The notes under the pieces were generated by a model. That model did no database searches, had not been told where the DNA came from, and saw only the letters and a list, made by a program, of their open reading frames with translations. Positions 40,876-49,563 of a stretch of DNA of 64,000 bases are shown here, one piece after another. The stretch is from Shouchella oshimensis (lineage in GTDB: Bacteria; Bacillota; Bacilli; Bacillales; Bacillaceae_D): contig NZ_KV917380.1 of NCBI RefSeq assembly GCF_002019765.1, positions 9,454 through 73,453 on the forward strand, given 5' to 3'. Both the position numbers and the translations under genes were made by a program. Every line of letters begins with the position of its first letter. Within the stretch, counting starts at the first letter, position 1.

Positions 40876-41703
40876 TTAATGTAATCGATCTAAGATATTA
40901 CCACTTAACAATTCAATTTGCTTTTCACGAGCATCGACATTCGTTAGCTTTGTTAACGATACGTAATCATCGACCAATCGTTCAGAAACCTCAGCAGCTT
41001 CAACTAACACACCGATCCCTACAAGATCTGCGTCAAATTCTGCTAATAAATCGACCATACCGCGAATGGTGCCACCAGCTTTCATAAAATCGTCCACAAT
41101 GAACACTTTAGATCCTGCTGCTAAGCTCCGCCTTGCTAATGTCATCGTTTGAATACGGTCTGATGATCCTGATGCATAATTTATGCTCACCATCGACCCT
41201 TCTGTAATTCTATGATCACGCCGAACAATACTAACCGGTACTCCTAAGTGCTGACCTACTGCATATGCAAGTGGGATACCTTTTGTGGCAACCGTCATAA
41301 CAGCATCAATCTCTTTATCATAGAGCGCAGCCGCAAATAATCGACCGACTTCATGTAACAATTTAGGATTTCCTAATACATCCATCATGTACAAATACCC
41401 GCCAGGTAAAATCCGTTCAGGCTTATTAAGATCAAGGACTAGTTGATGAACAAGAGTTTCTGCTTCATCTTTATTCATTCTCGGCATGTATTTCACACCG
41501 CCACTTGCCCCTGGGATCGTTAACAGCGCTCCATAGCCTTCATCTTCAAACATTTCTTTAATAATGACTAAATCCTCACTAATAGATGACTTCGCTGCTT
41601 GGTAACGCTCCGAAAAATGCGTTAATGAAATCACTTCATGTGGATGTTGGAGCAAAAAATACGTCATATCAACTAGACGTGAACTACGTTTTAATTTTTT
41701 CAT
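40876..41703 (-). CDS. purR: Purine operon repressor PurR
   Basis: PRPP-sensing repressor of purine genes. An N-terminal winged helix (about 1-70: RSSRLVDMTYFLLQHPHEVISLTHFSERY) is joined to a phosphoribosyltransferase-like domain with the PRPP loop KVFIVDDFMKAGGTIRG (about residues 197-213). The open frame starts at 41754, but GGAGGG is 3-4 nt from the ATG at 41703, whose MKKLKRSSRLVDM matches the family. 275 residues. Confidence 0.96.
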   Translation of the reverse strand: MKKLKRSSRLVDMTYFLLQHPHEVISLTHFSERYQAAKSSISEDLVIIKEMFEDEGYGALLTIPGASGGVKYMPRMNKDEAETLVHQLVLDLNKPERILPGGYLYMMDVLGNPKLLHEVGRLFAAALYDKEIDAVMTVATKGIPLAYAVGQHLGVPVSIVRRDHRITEGSMVSINYASGSSDRIQTMTLARRSLAAGSKVFIVDDFMKAGGTIRGMVDLLAEFDADLVGIGVLVEAAEVSERLVDDYVSLTKLTNVDAREKQIELLSGNILDRLH

Positions 41704-41734
41704 AATCCCTCCGAGCCATAACCGAATTATATAC

Positions 41735-42628
41735 TTATAAGATATCACTTTCATCCGGTTTTGGACAAGTATTGCTTGTACGAATTAATCGAACAGCGTG
41801 AACTTCTTCGCAAAAACCTCTTAATCCGTTATAAATTCGGTTCACTCTTGATTCTGTTTTCACTAAACCAAAAACAGTTGGCCCACTTCCACTCATTAAC
41901 ACAGCATCTGCACCAAATCGCTTCATCTGGTCTTTTAAATGCTTTACTTCTGGATACAATTCGAGTGTCACGTCTTCTAACGTATTATGAAGATGGGCGA
42001 AAATGCCGTCTGTATCTTGATTCTCAAGCGCTGTAAGCATGGCATCAGTATCCGCATGCTTAGCCCGATGAAGCTTTACATTACCATATATTTCCTTTGT
42101 GGAAACACCAATTGGTGGCTTAGCAAGGATGACCCATAAGGGTGGAGGAGATGGAATGGATTCAATGATTTCACCTCTGCCTGTCGCAAGCGCAGTTCCA
42201 CCATACACACAAAAAGAAACATCAGAGCCAATTTCGGCGCCTAATTCAGCTAGTTGATCCAGCGTCAAACCAAGCTCCCATAGCTGATTTAACCCTTTCA
42301 ACGTTGCTGCTGCATCGCTACTCCCGCCTGCAAGTCCTGCAGCTACAGGTATACGCTTTGTAATATAAATATGAACACCTGCTGATACCTTGTATTTCTT
42401 CTTTAACAGAGCCGCCGCTTGATAAGCAAAGTTCCGTTCGTCATTTGGAACAAAACCCTCTGAAACGTCTACTGTTATTTTTCCAGAGTCGCAATTCGTT
42501 AAATCAATTCGGTCCGCTAAATCAACCATGGTCATAATCATTTTTACTTCATGATAACCATCGTTACGCTTTCTTAATACATCTAATGATAAATTAATCT
42601 TTGCCGGTGCCTTAATGGAAACCTTCAC
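41735..42628 (-). CDS. ispE: 4-diphosphocytidyl-2-C-methylerythritol kinase
   Basis: GHMP kinase of the MEP isoprenoid pathway. N-terminal [27 protein letters not shown] loop [20 protein letters not shown] (about residues 90-109) and C-terminal [14 protein letters not shown]. 297 residues; GTG start with GAAGGTGAG upstream. Thirty-one nucleotides precede purR. Confidence 0.96.
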   Translation of the reverse strand: MKVSIKAPAKINLSLDVLRKRNDGYHEVKMIMTMVDLADRIDLTNCDSGKITVDVSEGFVPNDERNFAYQAAALLKKKYKVSAGVHIYITKRIPVAAGLAGGSSDAAATLKGLNQLWELGLTLDQLAELGAEIGSDVSFCVYGGTALATGRGEIIESIPSPPPLWVILAKPPIGVSTKEIYGNVKLHRAKHADTDAMLTALENQDTDGIFAHLHNTLEDVTLELYPEVKHLKDQMKRFGADAVLMSGSGPTVFGLVKTESRVNRIYNGLRGFCEEVHAVRLIRTSNTCPKPDESDIL

Positions 42629-42724
42629 TTTCTCACCTTCTATACATGCATAATGCTGAGGTTATTTTATCACTTGTGAATCGAACATACCACCTTTTCT
42701 CCTGTTTGATGCATCATAAAAAAA

Positions 42725-42746
42725 CACCCTTAGTGAAAAAAGGGTG
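42725..42746 (-). terminator. Terminator of the 27-codon ORF
   Basis: CACCCTT/AAGGGTG 7-bp stem, 8-nt loop, followed on the minus strand by a run of eight T. It begins 3 nt past the small ORF stop. Confidence 0.75.
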
Positions 42747-42748
42747 AT

Positions 42749-42832
42749 TTAATCGTTATTCTCATTATGTATAGGTGTTTTCGCTTCTTCCAACATATTG
42801 TTAATTTCGGTAATGTATTCTTGTAAACTCAT
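42749..42832 (-). CDS. Small ORF, 27 residues, SigB-like promoter
   Basis: Product begins MSLQEYITEINNMLEE and ends AKTPIHNENND: an amphipathic, acidic peptide without signal or membrane segment. GGAG at 42842-42845 is 9 nt from the ATG at 42832; ATGs at 42838 and 42841 are in frame but too close. It has its own SigB-like promoter upstream and its own terminator, so it is a complete transcription unit between ispE and sspF. I do not recognise it; an RNA with an incidental ORF is the alternative. Confidence 0.6.
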   Translation of the reverse strand: MSLQEYITEINNMLEEAKTPIHNENND

Positions 42833-42870
42833 GTTCATCATCTCCAATTTAATAGGTTAGTAGTATTACT

Positions 42871-42895
42871 ATTCCCAAATAGAGATTGTTTAAAC
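42871..42895 (-). promoter_or_regulatory. SigB-type promoter of the 27-codon ORF
   Basis: Minus strand GTTTAA (42890-42895), 13 bp, GGGAAT (42871-42876): matches GTTTAA...GGGWAW in both hexamers. It ends 26 bp before the GGAG. Confidence 0.65.
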
Positions 42896-42902
42896 AAAAA
42901 AA

Positions 42903-42937
42903 TCTATGGTTCAGTGGAAATTCCACTGAACCATAGA
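42903..42937 (-). terminator. sspF terminator
   Basis: TCTATGGTTCAGTGG and its exact complement form a 15-bp perfect stem with a T run on the minus strand, 9 nt after the sspF stop. Confidence 0.9.
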
Positions 42938-42946
42938 CCACAATGA

Positions 42947-43123
42947 TTATTTTCGTGAATGAAGGTTTTGTTCCGCCAGCTCGATAGCTCGCTTTACCAT
43001 GTTGCCAGCATCTTTTGCTTTAATGCCGCCCCAACCTTCTTTTTCTACAGTGTCATAAAAGCCAAGCTCTTTTGCAATTTCTTCCTTTAAGCGATCGGAC
43101 ATAACGCCTCGTCTTCTGCTCAT
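42947..43123 (-). CDS. sspF: Alpha/beta-type small acid-soluble spore protein SspF
   Basis: Spore-core DNA-protecting protein. 58 residues: [19 protein letters not shown], then [38 protein letters not shown] resembles the germination-protease site region. The open frame goes to 43159; AAGGGGCGG precedes the ATG at 43123, which matches the family start. Between ispE and veg as in B. subtilis; the 27-codon ORF is inserted after it. Confidence 0.95.
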   Translation of the reverse strand: MSRRRGVMSDRLKEEIAKELGFYDTVEKEGWGGIKAKDAGNMVKRAIELAEQNLHSRK

Positions 43124-43187
43124 GATAAAACCGCCCCTTTGCTTGATTATTAACTGCATTTATAGTGTGCACAAATCCAATAAAAAA

Positions 43188-43216
43188 AGACTTTCTTTTT
43201 TTTGGAAAGAAAGTCT
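43188..43216 (-). terminator. veg terminator
   Basis: AGACTTTCTTT/AAAGAAAGTCT 11-bp stem with a T run on the minus strand, 6 nt after the veg stop. Confidence 0.9.
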
Positions 43217-43222
43217 CGTTTC

Positions 43223-43486
43223 TTAGATGAGCGTTGCGGGCTTACCGCCGTCACTTGGTAATAGTAATTGTACCGTTTCCGTTAGAACATCTGCATAGCT
43301 ATAAGAAACGCGCTCAACAGAATTTTGATCTTCATCTAGCTTAACAATAAATACAGATGGATACGTTTCTTCAATCATACCTGATTGTTCAGACGATTTT
43401 TTACGTCCTCCATTTGCTTTAATTGTTATTTTCTTTCCAATGTTACTATCTAGTGCTCGCTTAATGTCAATTAACGTCTTTGCCAT
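43223..43486 (-). CDS. veg: Veg, small biofilm-related protein
   Basis: An 87-residue Veg-family (DUF1021) protein: [55 protein letters not shown]. subtilis Veg is abundant and promotes biofilm matrix genes by hindering SinR. The ATG at 43486 matches the family; the frame opens further upstream at 43558. Two tandem consensus-like promoters support strong expression. Confidence 0.95.
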   Translation of the reverse strand: MAKTLIDIKRALDSNIGKKITIKANGGRKKSSEQSGMIEETYPSVFIVKLDEDQNSVERVSYSYADVLTETVQLLLPSDGGKPATLI

Positions 43487-43511
43487 TTTCCACAACCACC
43501 TCACTATAGAC

Positions 43512-43540
43512 ATTATACCAAGGAATGGTTTGAAAGTCAA
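43512..43540 (-). promoter_or_regulatory. veg promoter, proximal (SigA)
   Basis: Minus strand TTGACT (43535-43540), 17 bp, TATAAT (43512-43517). A/T-rich DNA lies immediately upstream. Confidence 0.85.
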
Positions 43541-43548
43541 AATAAATA

Positions 43549-43577
43549 ATTTTAACAACGTTCCATGCCTGTGTCAA
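43549..43577 (-). promoter_or_regulatory. veg promoter, distal (SigA)
   Basis: Minus strand TTGACA (43572-43577), 17 bp, TAAAAT (43549-43554), 37 bp upstream of the proximal promoter. Confidence 0.65.
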
Positions 43578-43859
43578 TGACTAATATTGTAATATGTTGT
43601 AGATAGTATATGTTTTGTGTCCTATTTTATTAGAAATTGACATCTTTTCATTAATTTTTTTTAAAAAATATACCCCATCATGATGCACAAGCATTTCTCT
43701 CGCCACGGTTAAAAGGCTTTGAAGGAACGTTCTTACGTTAAAATCGCACACGGAAACAGCTAACAACGGCTTTAAGTGATAAACCCGCTTATAAAAGTAC
43801 AATATGGCCAGCGCCCTACATTTAGGTCACGTTGTTTTTTTCGTACGCTTTACTGTTAG
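43578..43859. other. Intergenic region between veg promoters and yabG
   Basis: About 280 nt, A/T-rich towards the veg side. An open frame at 43581-43802 on the minus strand has no convincing ribosome site or family features. No clear terminator for yabG is seen. Confidence 0.5.
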
Positions 43860-44741
43860 CTAAGAAGGATCGATTTCATCTTCGTATTCTTCTTTATAAG
43901 GTAACCCAAGTCTCATGCTGCCTTTTGTTTCAATGCCACCAAGACCTTTTTGACCAGTAATGGTATTTCGGATAATATCCCATAGATTAACCGTATCAGA
44001 AAAGGATGTTCGACTTAATTTAGAGGCAATATATACAGGATCTAAGGCGTGGATATTGACACGATCTGGTGAGGACGCAAAGTTCGCTCCCGCCCGTATT
44101 AACGTTTCAAAATGGGACTGGCAGGCGCCAGCAAAGATCAGTAAACGATCGAGGTCTTTTGTATGGTCACGGGCAATACGCACACATTCAGCGAAATACT
44201 TCGTGTGACGATAAGCCTTTAGGTCATTGCGATTCCCTTTTGCTTTTGAATACGCATCATGACCTGTGACCACTAAAATATCTGGTTGCACCATTTTTAA
44301 TAAAGATGCTAATTGGGATGGCATTTCTTTTTCTGCAAGATGAACACCGTAAACGGGAACACCTAATTTATTGTAAATATCTGTACATCGATTTAAATAG
44401 TTTGCATCACCATCGAGGTGTAATACTCTCCCTCTTAACTCAAAGAAATGTGATGTTTCTTCGTATCCAGCATGTGTTTGATAATCTTGTCTGCGTTTCA
44501 TGAGCTTAGCGTCCTGACGAAATAAACGATAAGAGGCTTCTTCTTGCTCTTTCACTTTATTCTTATCCTCTTCTCGTTCCTTTAACGTCATCACTTTTAA
44601 ATCAGCCATTGGCGCATCAGCAAGTAAACGCATTTCTTCCCCAACGAGGGTTACTACATCATTCGAAATGGTCAATACTCGGAATAAAAGATCACATTTA
44701 TAAGAGAGACGACCAACTATATCACCCGTTTTCACTGTCAT
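43860..44741 (-). CDS. yabG: Sporulation-specific protease YabG
   Basis: Mother-cell protease that processes spore coat proteins and, in clostridia, cortex-lytic enzymes. The 293-residue protein carries VLHLDGDANYLNRC, KMVQPDILVVTGHDAYSK, and LIFAGACQSHFETLIRAGANFASSP, the last with the likely catalytic Cys. GGGGG lies 7 nt before the ATG at 44741. A near-perfect SigK promoter overlaps the gap before ksgA. Confidence 0.94.
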   Translation of the reverse strand: MTVKTGDIVGRLSYKCDLLFRVLTISNDVVTLVGEEMRLLADAPMADLKVMTLKEREEDKNKVKEQEEASYRLFRQDAKLMKRRQDYQTHAGYEETSHFFELRGRVLHLDGDANYLNRCTDIYNKLGVPVYGVHLAEKEMPSQLASLLKMVQPDILVVTGHDAYSKAKGNRNDLKAYRHTKYFAECVRIARDHTKDLDRLLIFAGACQSHFETLIRAGANFASSPDRVNIHALDPVYIASKLSRTSFSDTVNLWDIIRNTITGQKGLGGIETKGSMRLGLPYKEEYEDEIDPS

Positions 44742-44760
44742 CACGTTGCCCCCTCTCATC

Positions 44761-44788
44761 TAGCCTATGTGAGTATAGAGAGGGCTGT
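44761..44788 (-). promoter_or_regulatory. yabG promoter, SigK-like
   Basis: Minus strand -10 CATAGGCTA (44761-44769) fits CATANNNTA; an AC (44787-44788) lies 17 bp upstream. B. subtilis yabG is SigK-dependent. Confidence 0.65.
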
Positions 44789-44796
44789 GACTCGTT

Positions 44797-46241
<1,445 letters not shown>

Positions 46242-46303
46242 TTTGCTCCTCTTTCATGTATCTCATATACTCCTTATATTTTAGCTGTTTTATACCAAAA
46301 AAA

Positions 46304-46330
46304 AAAGAAGCGACTAGCGTCCGCTTCTTT
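46304..46330 (-). terminator. yabE terminator
   Basis: AAAGAAGCG/CGCTTCTTT 9-bp stem followed on the minus strand by a long T run, 7 nt after the yabE stop. Confidence 0.9.
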
Positions 46331-46337
46331 TCATTGA

Positions 46338-47642
46338 TTAATCAAGGATGGTGACATTAACTGTCTTACGCCCATAACTCATTGCTTCACTACTCGTTGG
46401 AACATGAAGATCAATTTTGTTGCCAGTAATTGCACCACCAGTATCCCCAGCAATCGCTTCCCCATAACCTTCTACATGAACTCTTGATCCTAATGGAATC
46501 ACACTTGGATCAACGGCAACAACTTTCATGTTTCGGTCATTTAAAAGATTAATTCCTGTTGCCGTAACCCCGCTACACCCATTACATTCAGCTGAATAAG
46601 CGGTTGCTGTCATTTGAATGGTTTTTGCCTGGGTTGCTTTAGGTTGGCTTGTTTCTTTCGGTTTATTAGTTTCACTTGAAGAACTTGACGTACTTGTTTT
46701 TGTCGGTTGACTAGCAGTAGCGGTGGCGTTAGCTGTTTTTGTTTCGGCAATAAACTGTTTCGCCTCTTCTTCTTTTGTTCCTACGGCAATAACTCGCTCT
46801 TTTGGCTCTGCTACCATTTTTGTATCTATTACCTTACGGCTAATTTCTTCGCCGTTCTCATACGTAATCTCATAATGCAACTCTTGCTTTCCGCGCTCGC
46901 CTTGTTCAACAACTCGTTCTACACCTGTCTTAAGCGTATCATCATTTTCACGAATCGTCTCGTAGGCGGTTGACTCCTCAATGACATCGGTGACTTTTTC
47001 AACTCTAATTAGCTGTATGGATAACCCTTCTTTAAGAACTTCATCAAGACTTGGTTCTACTCGGTCTTCTTCACCTAGTTCCACATTTGCTTCTTTCAAA
47101 AAGTCAGCGACAGTCGCTGATGCACTCCAGTAAGTATCTTCGGTTCCATCATATGCAAAATGAAACTCAACTGAAGGTTTATATGTAATAGTCAAACCGT
47201 CTTCAATAGCAGCGTCGCCATGAGGTACTAATTGATCTTCTGAGCGATAGTCATACCCTTGTTCCTTTATAAAATCATAGATGGTGTCCACCGTAGTTGG
47301 TACTTGTACTTGTTCATCGTTCACTTCTAAGGTGACTACATGGGCTTGCTTATAAAGAATATTCATGTCATCAGATAATTCAGTCTCAAGGTGCGGTACA
47401 ACCAAATCATGCTCTGTTACATTTATGTCTAAACCAAGAAGTAATTCTTCTATTGATTGTGCATGTGTAGTGATAACCGACTCTTCACCGTTAACATTAA
47501 TGGTTACGGATTTTTTGTTCCACTCGTATAGGCCTGTAAAAAATAAAATAAGAGCAATAAATAAGCCAACTACGAGAAACGTTTTTGTTTGTAATGGAAG
47601 TCGATTATTTGTTAAATCAACGTGTTTTGACAATTGGTCCAT
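46338..47642 (-). CDS. yabE: Cell-wall-active protein YabE: DUF348 repeats, G5 and 3D domains
   Basis: Predicted Rpf/Sps-type muralytic protein. An N-terminal anchor helix (about residues 22-40) is followed by three DUF348 repeats (about 49-235) such as VTINVNGEESVITTHAQSIEEL. A G5 domain follows (about 250-300), then a Thr/Ser/Lys linker, and a C-terminal 3D domain (about 345-434) with MTATAYSAECNGCSG, DPSVIPLGSRVHVEGYG, DTGGAITGNKIDLHV. The two terminal Asp and Glu of the 3D site are present. B. subtilis YabE is a paralogue of YocH and is controlled by an antisense RNA. Promoter and WalR-type box are upstream. Confidence 0.94.
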   Translation of the reverse strand: MDQLSKHVDLTNNRLPLQTKTFLVVGLFIALILFFTGLYEWNKKSVTINVNGEESVITTHAQSIEELLLGLDINVTEHDLVVPHLETELSDDMNILYKQAHVVTLEVNDEQVQVPTTVDTIYDFIKEQGYDYRSEDQLVPHGDAAIEDGLTITYKPSVEFHFAYDGTEDTYWSASATVADFLKEANVELGEEDRVEPSLDEVLKEGLSIQLIRVEKVTDVIEESTAYETIRENDDTLKTGVERVVEQGERGKQELHYEITYENGEEISRKVIDTKMVAEPKERVIAVGTKEEEAKQFIAETKTANATATASQPTKTSTSSSSSETNKPKETSQPKATQAKTIQMTATAYSAECNGCSGVTATGINLLNDRNMKVVAVDPSVIPLGSRVHVEGYGEAIAGDTGGAITGNKIDLHVPTSSEAMSYGRKTVNVTILD

Positions 47643-47666
47643 TTTCAGCCCCTCCTCAAGGACTGA

Positions 47667-47695
47667 ATTATAAAGACCAACCTGTACACTGTCAA
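47667..47695 (-). promoter_or_regulatory. yabE SigA promoter
   Basis: Minus strand TTGACA (47690-47695), 17 bp, TATAAT (47667-47672): full consensus in both hexamers. Confidence 0.85.
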
Positions 47696-47700
47696 CAGAC

Positions 47701-47717
47701 GTTACATAAACGTAACA
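47701..47717 (-). promoter_or_regulatory. WalR-type box upstream of yabE
   Basis: Minus strand TGTTAC, 5 bp, TGTAAC: exact fit to the WalR consensus TGTWAH-N5-TGTWAH, ending 5 bp upstream of the -35, a position suited to activation. Confidence 0.65.
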
Positions 47718-47767
47718 TTTAAGTAATCTTTGACATTCTTTTGCATTGTCGCTGCATTATTTGTTTT

Positions 47768-48541
47768 CTATTGTTCATTAAAACCAAATAAATTCTTTGC
47801 ATTTTCAGTTGTTTTTTGACACAATTCCTCAAATGACATTTCACGTATATCAGCAATATCCTCTGCTACTCGTTTTACATAAGCAGGTTCATTTCGCTTC
47901 CCACGGTACGGATGAGGTGCGAGAAACGGTGCGTCTGTCTCTACTAAAAGTCGGTCCAGTGGGATTTGTTTAGCGACTTCTTTTGGCCGCTTTGCATTCT
48001 TAAACGTAACTGGTCCTCCTAAACCAATATAAAAATTATTCTTTATACAACGTTCAGCAATTTCAACACTGCCCCCGAAACAATGCATGACGCCACCCAC
48101 TTCTTTTGCGTGTTCCTCTTCTAATAATTCCACTACATCTTGATCCGCATCTCTATTATGGATGATAATCGGAAGATTTACTTTTTTCGCCAAAGCTATT
48201 TGCTTTCGAAAAGCGTCCTTTTGCACATCTTTAGGGGATTTATCCCAATGATAATCCAATCCCATTTCGCCTATTGCCACTACTTTCGGATGCTTTGAAA
48301 GTTCTTCAATCCAACTTAAATGATCATCAGTCATATCGATTGCATCCACTGGGTGCCAACCGATTGCCGCATAAATATAGTCATCTTTTTCAATAAGTTC
48401 CATCGCTCGATTAATTGTTTTCTCATCAAAACCGACGACAATCATTTCCTTAACACCCGCTTCTCTTGCGCGCAAAATTGTCTCGTTTACATCATCTTCA
48501 AACTGATCTGCATTTAAATGAACATGTGTATCAATTAACAT
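47768..48541 (-). CDS. tatD: TatD-family metal-dependent DNase (YabD)
   Basis: TIM-barrel hydrolase. Metal ligands: LIDTHVHLNA at the N terminus (HxH), the Glu in AIGEMGLDYHW, HNRDADQDV and HCFGGSVEIAE, and LVETDAPFLAPHPYRG at the C terminus. 257 residues. The frame opens at a GTG at 48553 that overlaps GAGAGGTG; the ATG at 48541 is 9 nt away and matches B. subtilis. Upstream of yabE, same order as B. subtilis; metG is displaced by the Usp and ABC-F genes. Confidence 0.94.
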   Translation of the reverse strand: MLIDTHVHLNADQFEDDVNETILRAREAGVKEMIVVGFDEKTINRAMELIEKDDYIYAAIGWHPVDAIDMTDDHLSWIEELSKHPKVVAIGEMGLDYHWDKSPKDVQKDAFRKQIALAKKVNLPIIIHNRDADQDVVELLEEEHAKEVGGVMHCFGGSVEIAERCIKNNFYIGLGGPVTFKNAKRPKEVAKQIPLDRLLVETDAPFLAPHPYRGKRNEPAYVKRVAEDIADIREMSFEELCQKTTENAKNLFGFNEQ

Positions 48542-48623
48542 GATTTTTATCACCTCTCTGTTCGCATTTTAAATAAAATAAAGAAGCATTTCAAATTCGG
48601 AGTCTGTTTAGTGCTTTAAACGC

Positions 48624-48648
48624 GTTTAACCCCTAAGAAACGGGGAAT
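48624..48648 (+). promoter_or_regulatory. SigB-type promoter of the Usp gene
   Basis: GTTTAA (48624-48629), 13 bp, GGGAAT (48643-48648): same hexamers and spacing as at 42871-42895, about 34 bp upstream of the ATG. Confidence 0.7.
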
Positions 48649-48681
48649 AATATCGCTTAGTAATGGAAGGAGTGTATAGAC

Positions 48682-49350
48682 ATGTCAACAGAAGAAAACA
48701 TACTCGTTTGCGTAAACTATGGACATAATGGAAAAAAGCTTATTACGAGAGGTGCTGGATTAGCTAAACAATTAAACGCTCCTTTAACTATACTTGTTTT
48801 TGATTCTTTACCTGATGAAGAATTTAAAAATGATAAAGAAGTAGATATGACTTTTTTTCGTGAACTAGCTGATACATATAAAGCTACTCTTCTTGTGGAA
48901 AAGTCACATTATCACGATATTACAAAAGTCATTACATCAAAAGCCAAAGAGTTACGTGTCTCACAAATTATCATAGGTCAGTTTATTGAAAGCATTTGGG
49001 CGAAGTTGCTTGGTGGATCAATTGTACACGAATTATTAGAGGGTGCCCCATTTGCTGATCTTCACGTTGTTCCGAGAGAACGTGCTGAGGAGACAGAAGA
49101 CTGGAATTTTGAACGCGGTGTTCATGCTTATTTAGTAGAAGATGAAGAAGGCACCTTTATTCTTCATTTTGATGACCTAGATGGACAAACATATGAAGGT
49201 ATTTTCTTCAAACATTTACAAACCGATTTTAATAGTGGAATCTTCGCCCTAAAAAAAGAAGACCAACTTTTAGAAGTGCGAGTTGACGATGGGAAAGTAG
49301 TTAGTTTAACCGACATCGATGAGGAAGAAGTAAAGGATGACCACTCTTAA
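48682..49350 (+). CDS. Universal-stress-like protein with acidic C-terminal domain
   Basis: The N-terminal 140 residues look like a universal stress (KdpD/OKCHK-type) fold: NILVCVNYGHNGKKLITRGAGLA, PLTILVFDS, KELRVSQIIIGQF. The C-terminal 80 residues (VHAYLVEDEEGTFILHFDDLDGQ...) form a separate acidic, beta-rich part I do not recognise. Nucleotide binding is possible but unproven; the GxxG loop typical of ATP-binding Usp is not clear. AAGGAG precedes the ATG. It is the only plus-strand gene here, with a SigB-like promoter, followed at once by the nested palindromic element. Absent here in B. subtilis. Confidence 0.75.
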   Translation: MSTEENILVCVNYGHNGKKLITRGAGLAKQLNAPLTILVFDSLPDEEFKNDKEVDMTFFRELADTYKATLLVEKSHYHDITKVITSKAKELRVSQIIIGQFIESIWAKLLGGSIVHELLEGAPFADLHVVPRERAEETEDWNFERGVHAYLVEDEEGTFILHFDDLDGQTYEGIFFKHLQTDFNSGIFALKKEDQLLEVRVDDGKVVSLTDIDEEEVKDDHS

Positions 49351-49532
49351 AAAGAGGCTGGGACATAACGAAAAGTAGTAGTTGAAAAGACGAATAGTCT
49401 AAAATATGCTGAGTAGCACCGCTACAGGAGAATCCTTCTGCTCATTTTCATATAAAACAAACGACGAACGTTCCTATTTTCAGGAATGTTCGTCATTTTG
49501 GTCTGTCTATCTACTTTTGTCCCAGCCTCTTT
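49351..49532. repeat. Nested palindromic intergenic element
   Basis: The ends AAAGAGGCTGGGACA and TGTCCCAGCCTCTTT are a 15-bp perfect inverted repeat, 182 bp outside to outside, and an inner hairpin of 13-bp arms with one G-U pair sits at 49463-49494. Elements ending in GAGGCTGGGACA are known as repeats in several Firmicutes. It starts 1 nt after the Usp stop and may also stop transcription. Confidence 0.75.
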
Positions 49533-49563
49533 TCCTTTTTTTCAAAATCCACATTAAGCGTCA

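Noticed and set aside
43581-43802. Minus-strand frame of 73 codons between veg and yabG
   Set aside because: No good ribosome site or promoter, runs over the distal veg promoter, and has no family features; a gene remnant cannot be excluded.
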